Assembly (NCBI GenBank): GCA_963783835.1
Contig: CAWAOX010000020.1
Location: 28,135-92,134, forward strand
From: CAIQPS01 sp963783835
Lineage (GTDB): Bacteria; Actinomycetota; Thermoleophilia; RBG-16-64-13
Direction: 5' to 3'
DNA length: 64,000 bases
Part shown: positions 33,173 through 41,939 of the stretch, one piece after another
Layout of the letters: the number at the start of each line of letters is the position of its first letter
Position numbering within the stretch: the first letter of the stretch is position 1
Program-made: the position numbers and the translations under genes
The notes under the pieces: generated by a model
Databases searched by the model: none
Seen by the model: the letters and a program-made list of their open reading frames with translations, nothing else
What the model was told of the DNA's origin: nothing

Positions 33173-34790
33173 ATGCTGATAGCCGACCTGGAAGCGCTTC
33201 TGGAGAAGCTGGCCCCGTGGGCGCTGGCCGAACCCGGGGACAACTGCGGTCTGCTTGTCGGCGACCGGCGGGCACGCGTGAAGCGGGTACTGGTGGCGCT
33301 CGAACTCACGGAGCCGGTGCTCGCTGAGGCCGTCACGGGCGGTTACGACACGGTTCTGACACATCACCCGCTGCTGTTCTCTCCGCTCACCTCGCTTGTC
33401 GAATCCCGGCCGCGGGAGCGGATGGTGAGGGAACTGACGCGGCGGGGGATGAACCTGCTCGCTCATCACACCAACCTCGATAGCGCCGAGCGAGGCCTGG
33501 CTGCCATCGCTGCCGACGCGCTGGGGCTCGAGAAGGTCGCTCCTCTGCGCCGCACTCCGGCCGGCTGGTACAAGCTTGTGGGCTTTGTGCCTCCGGATGC
33601 CGTCGAGAAGGTGGCCGCTGCCGTGTTTGAGGCGGGCGCGGGCGGGATCGGAGACTACGATGGATGCGCTTTCTCGCTGGAAGGTAGAGGGTGGTTCACA
33701 CCGGGCCCGGAGGCTCATCCCACGATCGGGCAGCTCAGCATCCCCGCGCGCACGCCCGAGGTGCGCTGGGAGACGGTGGTGCCCAGAAACCGGGTGGCGG
33801 CTGGCCGTCACCGCCTACATCTCGGCGCATCCCTACGAGGAGCCGGCGTTCGACATCTATGCGGTAGAGGACGTGCTGACCCGGACCGGCCTCGGCCGGC
33901 AAGGGACGCTTGTGGAGGAGACGACGGTGGCCGAATTGGCGGCGCGGACGGTGGCGCTGTTCGAACTCGATGGTTGCGGTTGGAGCGGAGAAGGGAATCG
34001 GGTCGTCCGCAGGGTCGGCGTTCTGCCCGGGAGCGGGCGGAGCCTGCTGCAGGAAGCGGCAGGGCTGGATGTCCTCATCACCGGGGATCTCGGCTACCAC
34101 GACGCCGATCGCGCGGAAGAACTCGGCCTTGCTCTCATCAACGCGCCGCACGGGCAACTCGAATGGTGGTGCCTGCGCCGCTGGACAGAAACGCTCCGCG
34201 CCGAACTGGCGGGAAGTGAGGTCGAGGTGGAGACGAGTGATGCCTGGCGTTCCCCGTGGACAAGTGCCGGGGGAGGGCCGGCGTCCGCCCGGCCCGCTGC
34301 TGGCGCCGCAGAGGCCGAGGTGTCGGCGGCCGGCACTTCACCCGAGGATGACCCGGTCGTTGGGGGGAACGGCGCTCGCAGGCTGCGTCTGCGGGTGGAC
34401 GGAGGCTCTCGCGGGAATCCTGGCCCTGGCGCGATCGGCGCTGTTCTCGAGGACGCGGACGGCCAGGTGGTCGACACGGTAAGCCGGACCATAGGCGTGT
34501 GCACGAACAACGTAGCCGAGTATCGGGCACTGCTGGCCGGCCTTGAGATCGCGCAGAAAGCGGGTGCCGAGGAACTGGAAGTGCTGGCCGATTCCGAGCT
34601 GCTCGTGAAGCAAGTGCGAGGCGAGTACAAGGTCAAGAGCGAGGGACTGAAACCGCTTCACTCAGAGGCGGTGGCGCGGCTGCGGCAGTTCCGGCGGGTG
34701 TCGGTTCGTCACGTCCGTCGCGAGGAGAACGCCGAAGCCGATCGGCTGGTCAACAAGGCGCTGGACGAGGCAAGCACTACTGGTCTATAA
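33173..34790 (+). CDS. Nif3-like protein fused to RNase H domain, with a +1 frameshift
   Basis: The first frame (from ATG 33173; GTG 33164 is possible) encodes a Nif3/YqfO-type dinuclear-metal protein: AEPGDNCGLLVGD, VLTHHPLLF, LLAHHTNLDSAERG. It fails after RNRVAA at about 33800-33804. The next frame continues with the family motif AHPYEEPAFDIY, then DLGYHDADRAEELGLALINA. One extra base in GCGGCTGGCC explains the break. After an Ala/Gly-rich linker the same frame carries RNase H: VDGGSRGNPGPGAIGA, NNVAEYRALLAGL, LADSELLVKQV and REENAEADRLVNKAL. In mycobacteria separate nif3 and RNase H genes are neighbours; here they are fused. About 539 residues when joined. Confidence 0.8.
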
Positions 34791-34813
34791 TCCACGAGCC
34801 GCGAGGCGCCCGG

Positions 34814-34890
34814 GCGGATGTAGCTCAGTTGGCTAGAGCGTCTGCTTGCCATGCAGAAGGTCGAGGGTTCGAATCCCTTCATCCGCTCCA
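34814..34890 (+). tRNA. tRNA-Gly (GCC)
   Basis: Acceptor GCGGATG/CATCCGC, anticodon stem CTGC/GCAG with loop TTGCCAT (anticodon GCC), T arm GAGGG-TTCGAAT-CCCTT. The CCA end is encoded at 34888-34890. TATAAT lies at 34787-34792. Confidence 0.95.
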
Positions 34891-34908
34891 TGACCCCCGG
34901 TGTTTTCT

Positions 34909-34980
34909 GGCGACGTGGCCGAGTGGCTTAGGCACGGGTCTGCAAAACCCGCTACACCGGTTCAACTCCGGTCGTCGCCT
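34909..34980 (+). tRNA. tRNA-Cys (GCA)
   Basis: Acceptor GGCGACG/CGTCGCC, anticodon stem CGGGT/ACCCG around CTGCAAA (anticodon GCA), T arm CCGG-TTCAACT-CCGG. It lies 18 bases after tRNA-Gly and is probably co-transcribed. Confidence 0.95.
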
Positions 34981-35034
34981 CTCCAGAGATCCTGCAAACG
35001 CTCTGTGTTTTGCAGTCGTTCTCGCCATTGCCCG

Positions 35035-36084
35035 TCAGGGCGTCCGGCTGCGCCTGACCTGCACGATCTCGCCGGCGATGCTGACGGCGATCTCCTCCGG
35101 TGTCTCCGCTCCGATGCTGATCCCGATCGGAGCGAAGACTCGGCCAAGATCCTCGTCAGTGAAGCCCTTCTCCCGAAGTGCCTGGAAGGTCTCGGCAATC
35201 TTCTTCTTGCTGCCGATCATGCCGATGTAGCCGGCCTCAGTCCGTAGAGCCTGCGCAAGGACGGCCCGGTCGAAGACATGTCCTCTCGTCATGACGACGA
35301 GGTAGCTCTGCTTGTCGATAGGAAGTCCGTCGAGCGCGTCCTCGAACGAGTCGGGCACCACGACCGAGTCGGCGTCCGGGAAGCGATCGTCGTTAGCGAA
35401 GTCAGCTCTGTCGTCGACGATCACCGTGCGGAAGCCCACCATGCTGAGAAGTGGTACCAGACTCTTGCCACAGTGCCCGGCTCCGAACACGTAGGCGGTC
35501 CCCGGCACGCCAACGGGCTGCACATAAATGCCTGGCCGGTCGCCGGCCGTGTGGCCGTCGAGAGCGCCGCCCATGCGCGCTAGTCCCTGCAACGCCTCAA
35601 ACGAGCAGACCGGCTTTCCGGTGACGGCTCCGGCCGAGCCCACGAGGCATCTTTCGACCGTCACCTCGTCACCGGCCGCCGCGGACACGGAGGTCACCAG
35701 CCATCCCGTGCCGCCAGCCCTCAACAGATCGAGAAGAGTCGCATACAACTCCTGCTTCGCGCCGGCGGCCGGATCGACATGCTCGATCAGGAGGACTCCG
35801 CGCCCGCCGCAGATCATCCCCAGACCGGCAGAGTCGGCGTTGGTGAGCTCATAGTCCATGAGGCGGGACGCCCGTGCGTCAAGCGCCTCGTGGGCAGATC
35901 GAATAGCCCGGGCCTCCAGGGCGCCACCGCCGACGGTACCGAGGATGGAGCCGTCGGTCCTCACCAGCATCGCGGCCCCGGAGTGACGGGGTGAGGATCC
36001 CGTTGTTTCAAGGGTCGACACCAGAGCGAAGCGCTCGCCGGCTTCGAGCAGGGCCAGGGCGGCCTTCGTGACAGCCAAGTCCAT
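35035..36084 (-). CDS. XdhC/CoxI-family protein
   Basis: A 349-residue protein. The N-terminal XdhC_CoxI domain has ALVSTLETTGSSPRHSGAAM and GTVGGGALEARAI. The C-terminal Rossmann domain has GTAYVFGAGHCGKSLVPLLS and VVMTRGHVFDRAVLAQAL. Members help mature molybdenum hydroxylases such as xanthine dehydrogenase or CO dehydrogenase, or selenium-dependent enzymes. No hydroxylase subunits are in the window, so the client is elsewhere. ATG 36084 is chosen for its AAGGAGG seven bases upstream. Confidence 0.88.
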   Translation of the reverse strand: MDLAVTKAALALLEAGERFALVSTLETTGSSPRHSGAAMLVRTDGSILGTVGGGALEARAIRSAHEALDARASRLMDYELTNADSAGLGMICGGRGVLLIEHVDPAAGAKQELYATLLDLLRAGGTGWLVTSVSAAAGDEVTVERCLVGSAGAVTGKPVCSFEALQGLARMGGALDGHTAGDRPGIYVQPVGVPGTAYVFGAGHCGKSLVPLLSMVGFRTVIVDDRADFANDDRFPDADSVVVPDSFEDALDGLPIDKQSYLVVMTRGHVFDRAVLAQALRTEAGYIGMIGSKKKIAETFQALREKGFTDEDLGRVFAPIGISIGAETPEEIAVSIAGEIVQVRRSRTP

Positions 36085-36333
36085 GCACAGTCCTCCTTGC
36101 ACCCGCCATCGTTTCCGGCCCGACACATGGGACCCTTGGAGGAAGATTGTAGCGGACGAAGAGCGTGGAGAGGCGATGTGGGTCGATCGTTATTGTCGCT
36201 ATTGTATTGCTACATACTGCGCAGATATGTCATCATCGCGGGACGTGGGAGAGCGCGCCCACCGCGGGCCGGAAACCGACATCGCAGGCATGCCCAAAGC
36301 AATCCATTTGTGCCGAAAGATAGGGAAGAAAGC

Positions 36334-36958
36334 GTGAGACTCGTGAGACTGAGCTTCAAGATCCTACGTCGACGGGCACCCGAAGCTAGGCTACTTCCGG
36401 GATGGGCTTGTGACGGGCTCGGGCTCGGGGAAACTTCTCGACTACGTCACCGCGCACTCTCCGCGTCGCCTGCTCTCGGAAGTCGTGCTGCTCATTGCTC
36501 AAACAGCTGCCGTCGGTGTCATGAACGGCGAGCAGGCCGAGTGGACGATGACTGTTGAGCGCTCTGCGGAGAACGATGGGGGTCATCCGTCGAGTGTTGG
36601 CTTTCGAGTGTTCGACGGCTTCTATTTCAAACCGGGTTGGTGGACAGCCGGGAGCGTGCCGGCCGGTCTAGCCGAACCATTGGTCGAACGGGCAGCCACC
36701 ACAGTTAGGGGGATCATCGAGGAACGCTGTCTTCTGGACGAAATCCGTACACTCGTCATTCAATTGTATGTCGCTCTCTACCCATCCGGCCTTGTCGGCC
36801 CTGATTTCGACTACGGGACACATCGCCCCGGGCGCAAGATTTCCATCGAGCGCGTTTCGTGCGCGGATCGTCTCCAGCAGAAGAACATCTGGTTTGGCTT
36901 GGTGGTGCGGGATTCCCCCACCGAAGCTCTGCCGGGTCATGCAAGACGAAGTCGGTAA
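36334..36958 (+). CDS. Hypothetical protein, possible frame break near its start
   Basis: The clearest protein-like stretch runs in one frame from about 36350 to 36958: DGHPKLGYFRDGLVTG, HSPRRLLSEVVLLIAQ, GFRVFDGFYFKPGWW. It has no start before GTG 36410. A plausible start with a GGGAAG-type site is GTG 36334 in the neighbouring frame, which one extra base near 36365 would connect. The base composition is less GC-rich than its neighbours, suggesting acquired DNA. I recognise no domain. Alternatively the gene simply starts at 36410. Confidence 0.4.
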
Positions 36959-37008
36959 TGAGGAACATCGAGAGGCCGGTACTTCGGAAGAGCGGGTTCC
37001 TTTTTGGT

Positions 37009-37377
37009 CTACGACTGGGTCTCTTCGACCGGCCGTTTGAACGCGCAGAAGTATGCGTTGGTGTACCGGGTGGGCTCATCGCCCGGACCGGAAGAAGGTA
37101 TCCTCGCCTTGGCCTTGATCATCCCGGTGATGGCGTCGTCAACAGCTCCCTTGTTCGGCCCTCCATGGATGAGGACGCTGGCATCCTCATCGATATACAC
37201 GGGCTGGATGCTGACCAACTCCCAGCCGCGGCTCCCGATCTCATTCAACTTTGGGATCAGCGCCTGCGGGGCCGAGCGCGGGGGGTCCCAGCCGGGCCAT
37301 AACGACCGAAGGTATTCCCTTGTCTCGGGCTCGTGCGCCTTGGCGTAGTAGACCACCGTGCGGTATTCCCACTTCAT
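37009..37377 (-). CDS. DUF4177-like small protein
   Basis: A 122-residue protein starting MKWEYRTVVYYAKAHEP at 37377, with a GGGAG site upstream. The pattern WEYRTVV, then LNEIGSRGWELVSIQPVY, then AYFCAFKRP fits DUF4177-type proteins, small cytoplasmic proteins of unknown role. The insert between (YLRSLWPGWDPP to MIKAKARIP) is longer than usual. A longer in-frame start at 37623 would run over tRNA-Val and is rejected. Confidence 0.65.
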   Translation of the reverse strand: MKWEYRTVVYYAKAHEPETREYLRSLWPGWDPPRSAPQALIPKLNEIGSRGWELVSIQPVYIDEDASVLIHGGPNKGAVDDAITGMIKAKARIPSSGPGDEPTRYTNAYFCAFKRPVEETQS

Positions 37378-37509
37378 GTCCGGCTCCCTGAGTCGATGCG
37401 TCTGCGCACACTGTACAGCCCCGGCTCTCGATTGGCGACGCCGACCACAACCGGGCATGCGCGGTCGCCCGAGAGGGGGCGTCCGGCGGGGCGCCAAGGA
37501 TGCTCGCCC

Positions 37510-37538
37510 TTGCCAGCCGTCCGGACCGGCTGTAGAAT
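37510..37538 (+). promoter_or_regulatory. tRNA-Val promoter
   Basis: TTGCCA (37510-37515), 17-base spacer, TAGAAT (37533-37538). The tRNA begins 12 bases downstream. Confidence 0.75.
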
Positions 37539-37550
37539 GACGGCCCTGAC

Positions 37551-37622
37551 GGGCGCTTAGCTCAGGGGGAGAGCGCTTCCTTGACACGGAAGAGGCCACT
37601 GGTTCAAATCCAGTAGTGCCCA
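37551..37622 (+). tRNA. tRNA-Val (GAC)
   Basis: Acceptor GGGCGCT/AGTGCCC with one G-U pair, anticodon stem CTTCC/GGAAG around TTGACAC (anticodon GAC), T arm ACTGG-TTCAAAT-CCAGT. Length 72, no encoded CCA. Confidence 0.95.
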
Positions 37623-37769
37623 CTTATCGCCGCCGATCAACGGCTTCTCGCTTGTTCATCCGCACCGCCAGGCCGTCGCCCGCGCACAGAGCGCGACCGC
37701 CAAACCTGAGCTAGACTATTTGGAGAAAACCGGGCGGCCTGATCCGGTCGTACGACTTGAGGGGACCAC

Positions 37770-39680
37770 TTGAAGATATTGCTGCCTGATGGATCGGAAA
37801 TGGCGGTCGCGGGCGGGGCCTCGGCGGCCGACGTCGCGGCCGCGATTGGGCCGCGACTGGCCAAAGCGGCCATAGCCGCCAAGGTGGGAGACAGAGTCGT
37901 CGATCTCGGTGCCCCTCTCGCCGAGGGCGACCAAGTGAGCATCCTTACCGCCTCGTCGGGCGAAGGTCTGGACGTGATCCGCCACTCCGCGGCGCACGTT
38001 CTGGCCGAGGCCGCCATCCGGCTTTTTCCGGGCACCAAGGTGGCGATCGGTCCGGCGATCAAGGACGGCTTCTATTATGACTTCGATTTCCCGGGTCCGG
38101 TGGGGGAGGACGACCTGCCGAAGCTCACCGCCGAGATGGAGAGACTGGTTGCCGCAGACGAGTCGTTCGAGCGGCGGGAGGTAAGTAAGGAGGAGGCGGA
38201 AGCGCTCTTTGCCGACGAGCCCTACAAGCTGGAATTGATCCGCGATCTGCCTGCCGACGCCGTCATCAGCACCTACCAGGTGGGTGGCTTCGTCGATCTC
38301 TGCCGCGGGCCGCACGTCCCCGACACGGCCAAGATCGGAGCCGTCGGTCTGCTGTCTGTCGCCGGCGCGTACTGGCGCGGCAAGAGCGACAATCCCATGC
38401 TCACCCGTATTTACGGCACCGCTTTTCCCACCAGGAAGGAACTGGAGGAATACCTGCAGCGCCTCGAGATGGCGCGGCAGAGAGATCATCGCAAGCTGGG
38501 CCGGGAATTGGGGCTGTTCAGCTTCCATGATGAGGGCCCGGGGTTCCCCTTCTTCCATGCCAAAGGGATGCGGGTCATCAACGCCCTCCTCGATTACTGG
38601 CGCCGCGAGCACACCCTGGCCGGCTACGAGGAGACCAAGACCCCCATCATGCTCGAGCGGACCTTGTGGGAGCGCTCCGGACACTGGGACAACTACAAGG
38701 ACAACATGTACTTCACCAAGATCGACGACGTCGATTTTGCTGTCAAGCCGATGAACTGCCCCGGCGGCATACTCATCTATAAGAGCGAGCAGCACTCGTA
38801 CCGCGACCTGCCGTTGCGGTACGCCGAACTCGGCCTGGTGCATCGGCACGAGATGTCCGGGGTACTGAGCGGGCTCTTCAGGGTGCGCATGTTCACGCAG
38901 GACGACGCCCACATCTACTGCCTCCCGGAACAGGTGGAGGGGGAAGTCCTGGGCGTGATCGAGCTGGTGCGGCGGATGTACCGGACATTCGGTTTCGAAC
39001 GGGTCCACGTGGAGTTGTCCACCCGACCGGAAAAGTCCATCGGCAGCGACGAGATGTGGCAGAAGGCCGAGGGGGCGCTGGCGAAGGCGCTCGAACGCGC
39101 TGAACTGGCCTACGTGCTCAACCCCGGGGACGGCGCGTTCTACGGTCCGAAGATCGACTTCCATATCGAGGACGTCATGGGGCGCACTTGGCAATGCGCT
39201 ACGTGCCAGGTGGATTTCGCGATGCCCGAGAGACTCGACATCGACTATGTGGGGGAGGACAACCAGCGCCACCGCCCAGTGATGATCCATCGAACGGTGC
39301 TGGGGAGCATCGAGCGGTTCCTTGCCATCCTCATAGAGCACTACGGCGGCGCGTTGCCTGCTTGGCTGGCGCCCGTGCAGGCCACCGTCATACCGGTGGC
39401 CGACCGTCACGCCGGCTACGCAAGCGAGGTCAAGAGCGCGCTGAACTGCGCGAACCTGAGGGCCGAAGCCGATCTGCGTCCGGAATCGGTGGGCAAGAAG
39501 ATCCGCGACGGCGAGGTCGGCAAAGTGCCTTTCATGCTGGTCGTGGGCGACCGCGAAGTGGAACAGGGAACGGTGACCATCCGGACCAGGGGCAGCAAGG
39601 ATACACAGACGCTGGCTCTAGCCGATGCCGCCACGCTCATCGCCGAGACGTGCAGTCTGCCCGACTCCGCATGTTCTTGA
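37770..39680 (+). CDS. thrS: Threonyl-tRNA synthetase
   Basis: A class II synthetase of 636 residues. Domains: N-terminal TGS (1-62), editing domain with RHSAAHVLAEAA and GFVDLCRGPHVPD, and a catalytic core with MNCPGGILIYKSEQHSYRDLP, LVHRHEMSGVLSGLFRVRMF and RPVMIHRTVLGSIERF. The C-terminal anticodon-binding domain contains VIPVADRHAGYA and VGKKIRDGEVGKVPFMLVVG. The likely start is TTG 37770 with GAGGGG upstream. The 147-base gap from tRNA-Val shows no T-box motif. Confidence 0.97.
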   Translation: MKILLPDGSEMAVAGGASAADVAAAIGPRLAKAAIAAKVGDRVVDLGAPLAEGDQVSILTASSGEGLDVIRHSAAHVLAEAAIRLFPGTKVAIGPAIKDGFYYDFDFPGPVGEDDLPKLTAEMERLVAADESFERREVSKEEAEALFADEPYKLELIRDLPADAVISTYQVGGFVDLCRGPHVPDTAKIGAVGLLSVAGAYWRGKSDNPMLTRIYGTAFPTRKELEEYLQRLEMARQRDHRKLGRELGLFSFHDEGPGFPFFHAKGMRVINALLDYWRREHTLAGYEETKTPIMLERTLWERSGHWDNYKDNMYFTKIDDVDFAVKPMNCPGGILIYKSEQHSYRDLPLRYAELGLVHRHEMSGVLSGLFRVRMFTQDDAHIYCLPEQVEGEVLGVIELVRRMYRTFGFERVHVELSTRPEKSIGSDEMWQKAEGALAKALERAELAYVLNPGDGAFYGPKIDFHIEDVMGRTWQCATCQVDFAMPERLDIDYVGEDNQRHRPVMIHRTVLGSIERFLAILIEHYGGALPAWLAPVQATVIPVADRHAGYASEVKSALNCANLRAEADLRPESVGKKIRDGEVGKVPFMLVVGDREVEQGTVTIRTRGSKDTQTLALADAATLIAETCSLPDSACS

Positions 39681-39784
39681 GTCACCTCGGGCAATAGGCT
39701 ATACTACGCCCTCAAATAAAGAGGAAGCCACCCTTCCCACCCCGCGCCTAGTTGTGGTACGGAGGTCAACCATAGAAGAACCGG

Positions 39785-39840
39785 CCGGCTCAGGTAGCCG
39801 GATTCCGGAATGGGAGAGCGGTGGTGTCACCGCTTTTTTT
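39785..39840 (+). promoter_or_regulatory. infC operon leader with attenuator-like terminator
   Basis: Two hairpins: CCGGCT-CAGGT-AGCCGG (39785-39801) and AGCGGTG-GTGT-CACCGCT (39817-39834) directly followed by seven Ts. The second is a complete intrinsic terminator 40 bases before infC. Premature termination controlled by IF3 or L20 is known for infC-rpmI-rplT leaders elsewhere and is the likely purpose here. Confidence 0.75.
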
Positions 39841-39880
39841 GCGTGGTAAGAGTGGCAACTAACCGGTAGCGCCGGGGGAG

Positions 39881-40405
39881 GTGCAGGGGCACATAGCCGA
39901 TATAGTTCGCATCAACGAGAAGATCCGTGCAGACTCGGTCCGATTGATCGGACCGGATGGCGAGCAGGTCGGGATCGTGGGCGTTCCAGAAGCGCTCGCG
40001 TTCGCAGACAGATTGAATCTCGACCTGGTCGAGGTGGCTCCGATGGCCACCCCGCCGGTCTGCAAAGTGATGGACTACGGCAAGTACAGGTACGAGCAAG
40101 AGCAGAAGGCGAAGGAAGCGCGCAAGCGGCAGACCACGATCAGCATCAAAGAGATCAAACTGCGGCCCAAGATCGACGACCACGATTTCGACACGAAAAA
40201 GGGGCACGTCCAGCGCTTTCTCACGCATGGAGACAAGGTCAAGCTGACGATCATGTTCCGCGGGAGGGAGTTGGTCCACCCGCACCTCGGCGAGAGATTG
40301 CTCCGCCGCATGGCCGAGGACCTGGCGGATGTCGGCGAGGTTGAGTCCGAGCCCAACCTCGACGGCAGGAACATGGTGATGATGCTGGCCCCGAAGCGTA
40401 ACTGA
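39881..40405 (+). CDS. infC: Translation initiation factor IF-3
   Basis: IF3 binds the 30S subunit and proofreads initiation. About 170 residues: N-domain (VRINEKIRADSVRLIGPDGE, LDLVEVAPMATPPVCKVMDY, YGKYRYEQEQKAKEARK) and C-domain (IKEIKLRPKIDDHDF, VKLTIMFRGRELVHPHLG). GTG 39881 is the only ordinary start codon but overlaps the GGGGGAGG ribosome site (39874-39881). ATA at 39893 has more usual spacing, and infC in many bacteria uses rare starts (AUU, AUC) for autoregulation, so the true start may be non-canonical. Confidence 0.93.
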   Translation: MQGHIADIVRINEKIRADSVRLIGPDGEQVGIVGVPEALAFADRLNLDLVEVAPMATPPVCKVMDYGKYRYEQEQKAKEARKRQTTISIKEIKLRPKIDDHDFDTKKGHVQRFLTHGDKVKLTIMFRGRELVHPHLGERLLRRMAEDLADVGEVESEPNLDGRNMVMMLAPKRN

Positions 40406-40417
40406 TAAGGGAACGAC

Positions 40418-40612
40418 ATGGCTAAGAACAAGACTCACAAAGGCGCCAAGAAGCGGATCAAGCTTACCGGCACCGGCAAGTTGATGCGCCGTCGGGCGAT
40501 GGGCAGCCACCTGCTGACCAAGAAGTCGGCCAACAAGAAGCGCAAGTTGCGCAAGAGCACCGTGCTAGACACCAAAGACACCAGCCGGCTTCGGGGCCTC
40601 CTGGGCCAGTAA
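40418..40612 (+). CDS. rpmI: Ribosomal protein bL35
   Basis: A 64-residue basic ribosomal protein. KNKTHKGAKKRIKLTGTGK and HLLTKKSANKKRKLRK are the L35 signatures. It sits 12 bases after infC in the conserved infC-rpmI-rplT order. Confidence 0.97.
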   Translation: MAKNKTHKGAKKRIKLTGTGKLMRRRAMGSHLLTKKSANKKRKLRKSTVLDTKDTSRLRGLLGQ

Positions 40613-40624
40613 GAGGAGATAGCC

Positions 40625-40987
40625 ATGCCCCGAGTTAAGAGAAGCGTCAGTGGCCAGAAGAAGCGCCGCAAGGTCCTCGAGGAGGCCAAAGGCTACTGGG
40701 GTCTCAAGAAGTCCTCCTACCGGAGGGCCAAAGAACAGAGCATCAAGTCCGGCACGTACGCGTATCGCGACCGCAGGGCTCGCAAGCGCGAGTTTCGCCG
40801 GCTGTGGATCCAGCGCATCAACGCCGGCGCCCGCGAACACGGCCTCAGCTACAACCAGTTCATGCACGGGCTGAAGCAGGCGAACATCGACGTCGACCGC
40901 AAGATCCTGGCCGACCTGGCTGTCCGTGAGCCCGAAGTCTTCGCGCAGATGGCCGCCCGGGCCAAAGAGGCGCTGGAAGCCGCCTAG
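40625..40987 (+). CDS. rplT: Ribosomal protein bL20
   Basis: A 120-residue protein, normal length. PRVKRSVSGQKKRRKVLEEA, YRRAKEQSIKSGTYAYRDRR and LWIQRINAGAREHGLSYNQF are L20 motifs. An AGGAG site precedes the ATG. In other bacteria L20 represses its operon, consistent with the leader structure upstream. Confidence 0.98.
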   Translation: MPRVKRSVSGQKKRRKVLEEAKGYWGLKKSSYRRAKEQSIKSGTYAYRDRRARKREFRRLWIQRINAGAREHGLSYNQFMHGLKQANIDVDRKILADLAVREPEVFAQMAARAKEALEAA

Positions 40988-40991
40988 CAGC

Positions 40992-41939
40992 GTGATCCGC
41001 GACATCGCCGGGCGGCAGAACCACACCGTCAAGCTGGCGCGCAAGCTGCAGAAGAAGAAGCACCGCCGCGAGCGCGGGCTTCTGGTGGGTGAAGGGATGG
41101 ACCTTCTCCTCGCGGCGGTGGCGGGCGGTGCCGACGTCCGCGAGATCCTCGTCCGGCGCGAACTGCTGTCAGAATTACCGGCCGGCCTGCGGGAGCAGGC
41201 GGCCGCCTCGGGGCCCGGCGGTCCGGCTTCCGCGCCATCGGCCGCTGACGGCCTCAACATCGGCGTGTGCGACCAGGAGACCCTCGACTACGCCAGTTCG
41301 CTCGGCGGTTCCTCGGACGTCATCTTCATCGGCGCACAGCCTGTCCGTCACCTTAGCGAAATGGATCTGGGCGGTGCCCTGGTCTTCTTTCTCGACTCCG
41401 TCGGCGACCCGGGCAATGTGGGCACACTGGTCCGCAGCGCCGTAGCCTTCGGACTTGGCGGCGTCATCTGCTCACCAGGCACCGCGGACCCGTACAGCCC
41501 CAAAGCCTTGCGCGCCGGCATGGGCGCGCAATTCTCCTTGCCGGTGGTCACCGAGGTCGAGGCGGGAGATCTGGAAGCGCGGATCGCGGCGACGGCCGGG
41601 CGCGGAGAAGAGGTGCCGAGGGTGCTTGTCGCCGATCCGACGAACGGCCTCGATGTGCGAGACGTTTCCACCACCGCAGGGCTGGTAGTCGTGCTGGGAA
41701 GCGAGCGAACGGGCCCGGTCGCGCCATGGGAGCGCGCCGAGAGGGTCACGATACGGCAGCGCCGTTTCGATTCGCTCAACGTCGCCATGGCGGGTACCGT
41801 CCTGGCCTACGAACTCAGCCGCGAGCGGGCCACGACCGGCCCCGCGGCAGCGTCACCCGGAGACGGCAGCGCCCCCAGCCCCGGTGGCAAATGGGACCTG
41901 GGTCGGTTAGGATTGTCCGCTTGGAAGGAGGAGCCATAA
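40992..41939 (+). CDS. TrmH/SpoU-family RNA 2'-O-methyltransferase
   Basis: A 315-residue SPOUT enzyme, probably acting on 23S rRNA. The N-terminal substrate-binding part (NHTVKLARKLQKKKHRRERG, LVGEGMDLLLAAV) is followed by the knotted domain with motif 1 LDSVGDPGNVGTLVRSAVAF, motif 2 VVVLGSERTGP and motif 3 RFDSLNVAMAGTVLAYE. GTG 40992 is used. An rplT-(trmH)-pheS order is common in Gram-positive bacteria. Its TAA stop overlaps a likely ATA start of pheS. The exact rRNA target is not known. Confidence 0.92.
   Translation: MIRDIAGRQNHTVKLARKLQKKKHRRERGLLVGEGMDLLLAAVAGGADVREILVRRELLSELPAGLREQAAASGPGGPASAPSAADGLNIGVCDQETLDYASSLGGSSDVIFIGAQPVRHLSEMDLGGALVFFLDSVGDPGNVGTLVRSAVAFGLGGVICSPGTADPYSPKALRAGMGAQFSLPVVTEVEAGDLEARIAATAGRGEEVPRVLVADPTNGLDVRDVSTTAGLVVVLGSERTGPVAPWERAERVTIRQRRFDSLNVAMAGTVLAYELSRERATTGPAAASPGDGSAPSPGGKWDLGRLGLSAWKEEP

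Noticed and set aside
37378..37623. Long N-terminal extension of the DUF4177-like protein
   Set aside because: It would overlap tRNA-Val and encodes low-complexity Arg/Pro sequence; the start at 37377 fits the family.
37623..37769. T-box leader before thrS
   Set aside because: No TGGNACC-type T-box string or specifier-loop arrangement is visible, and the gap is short.
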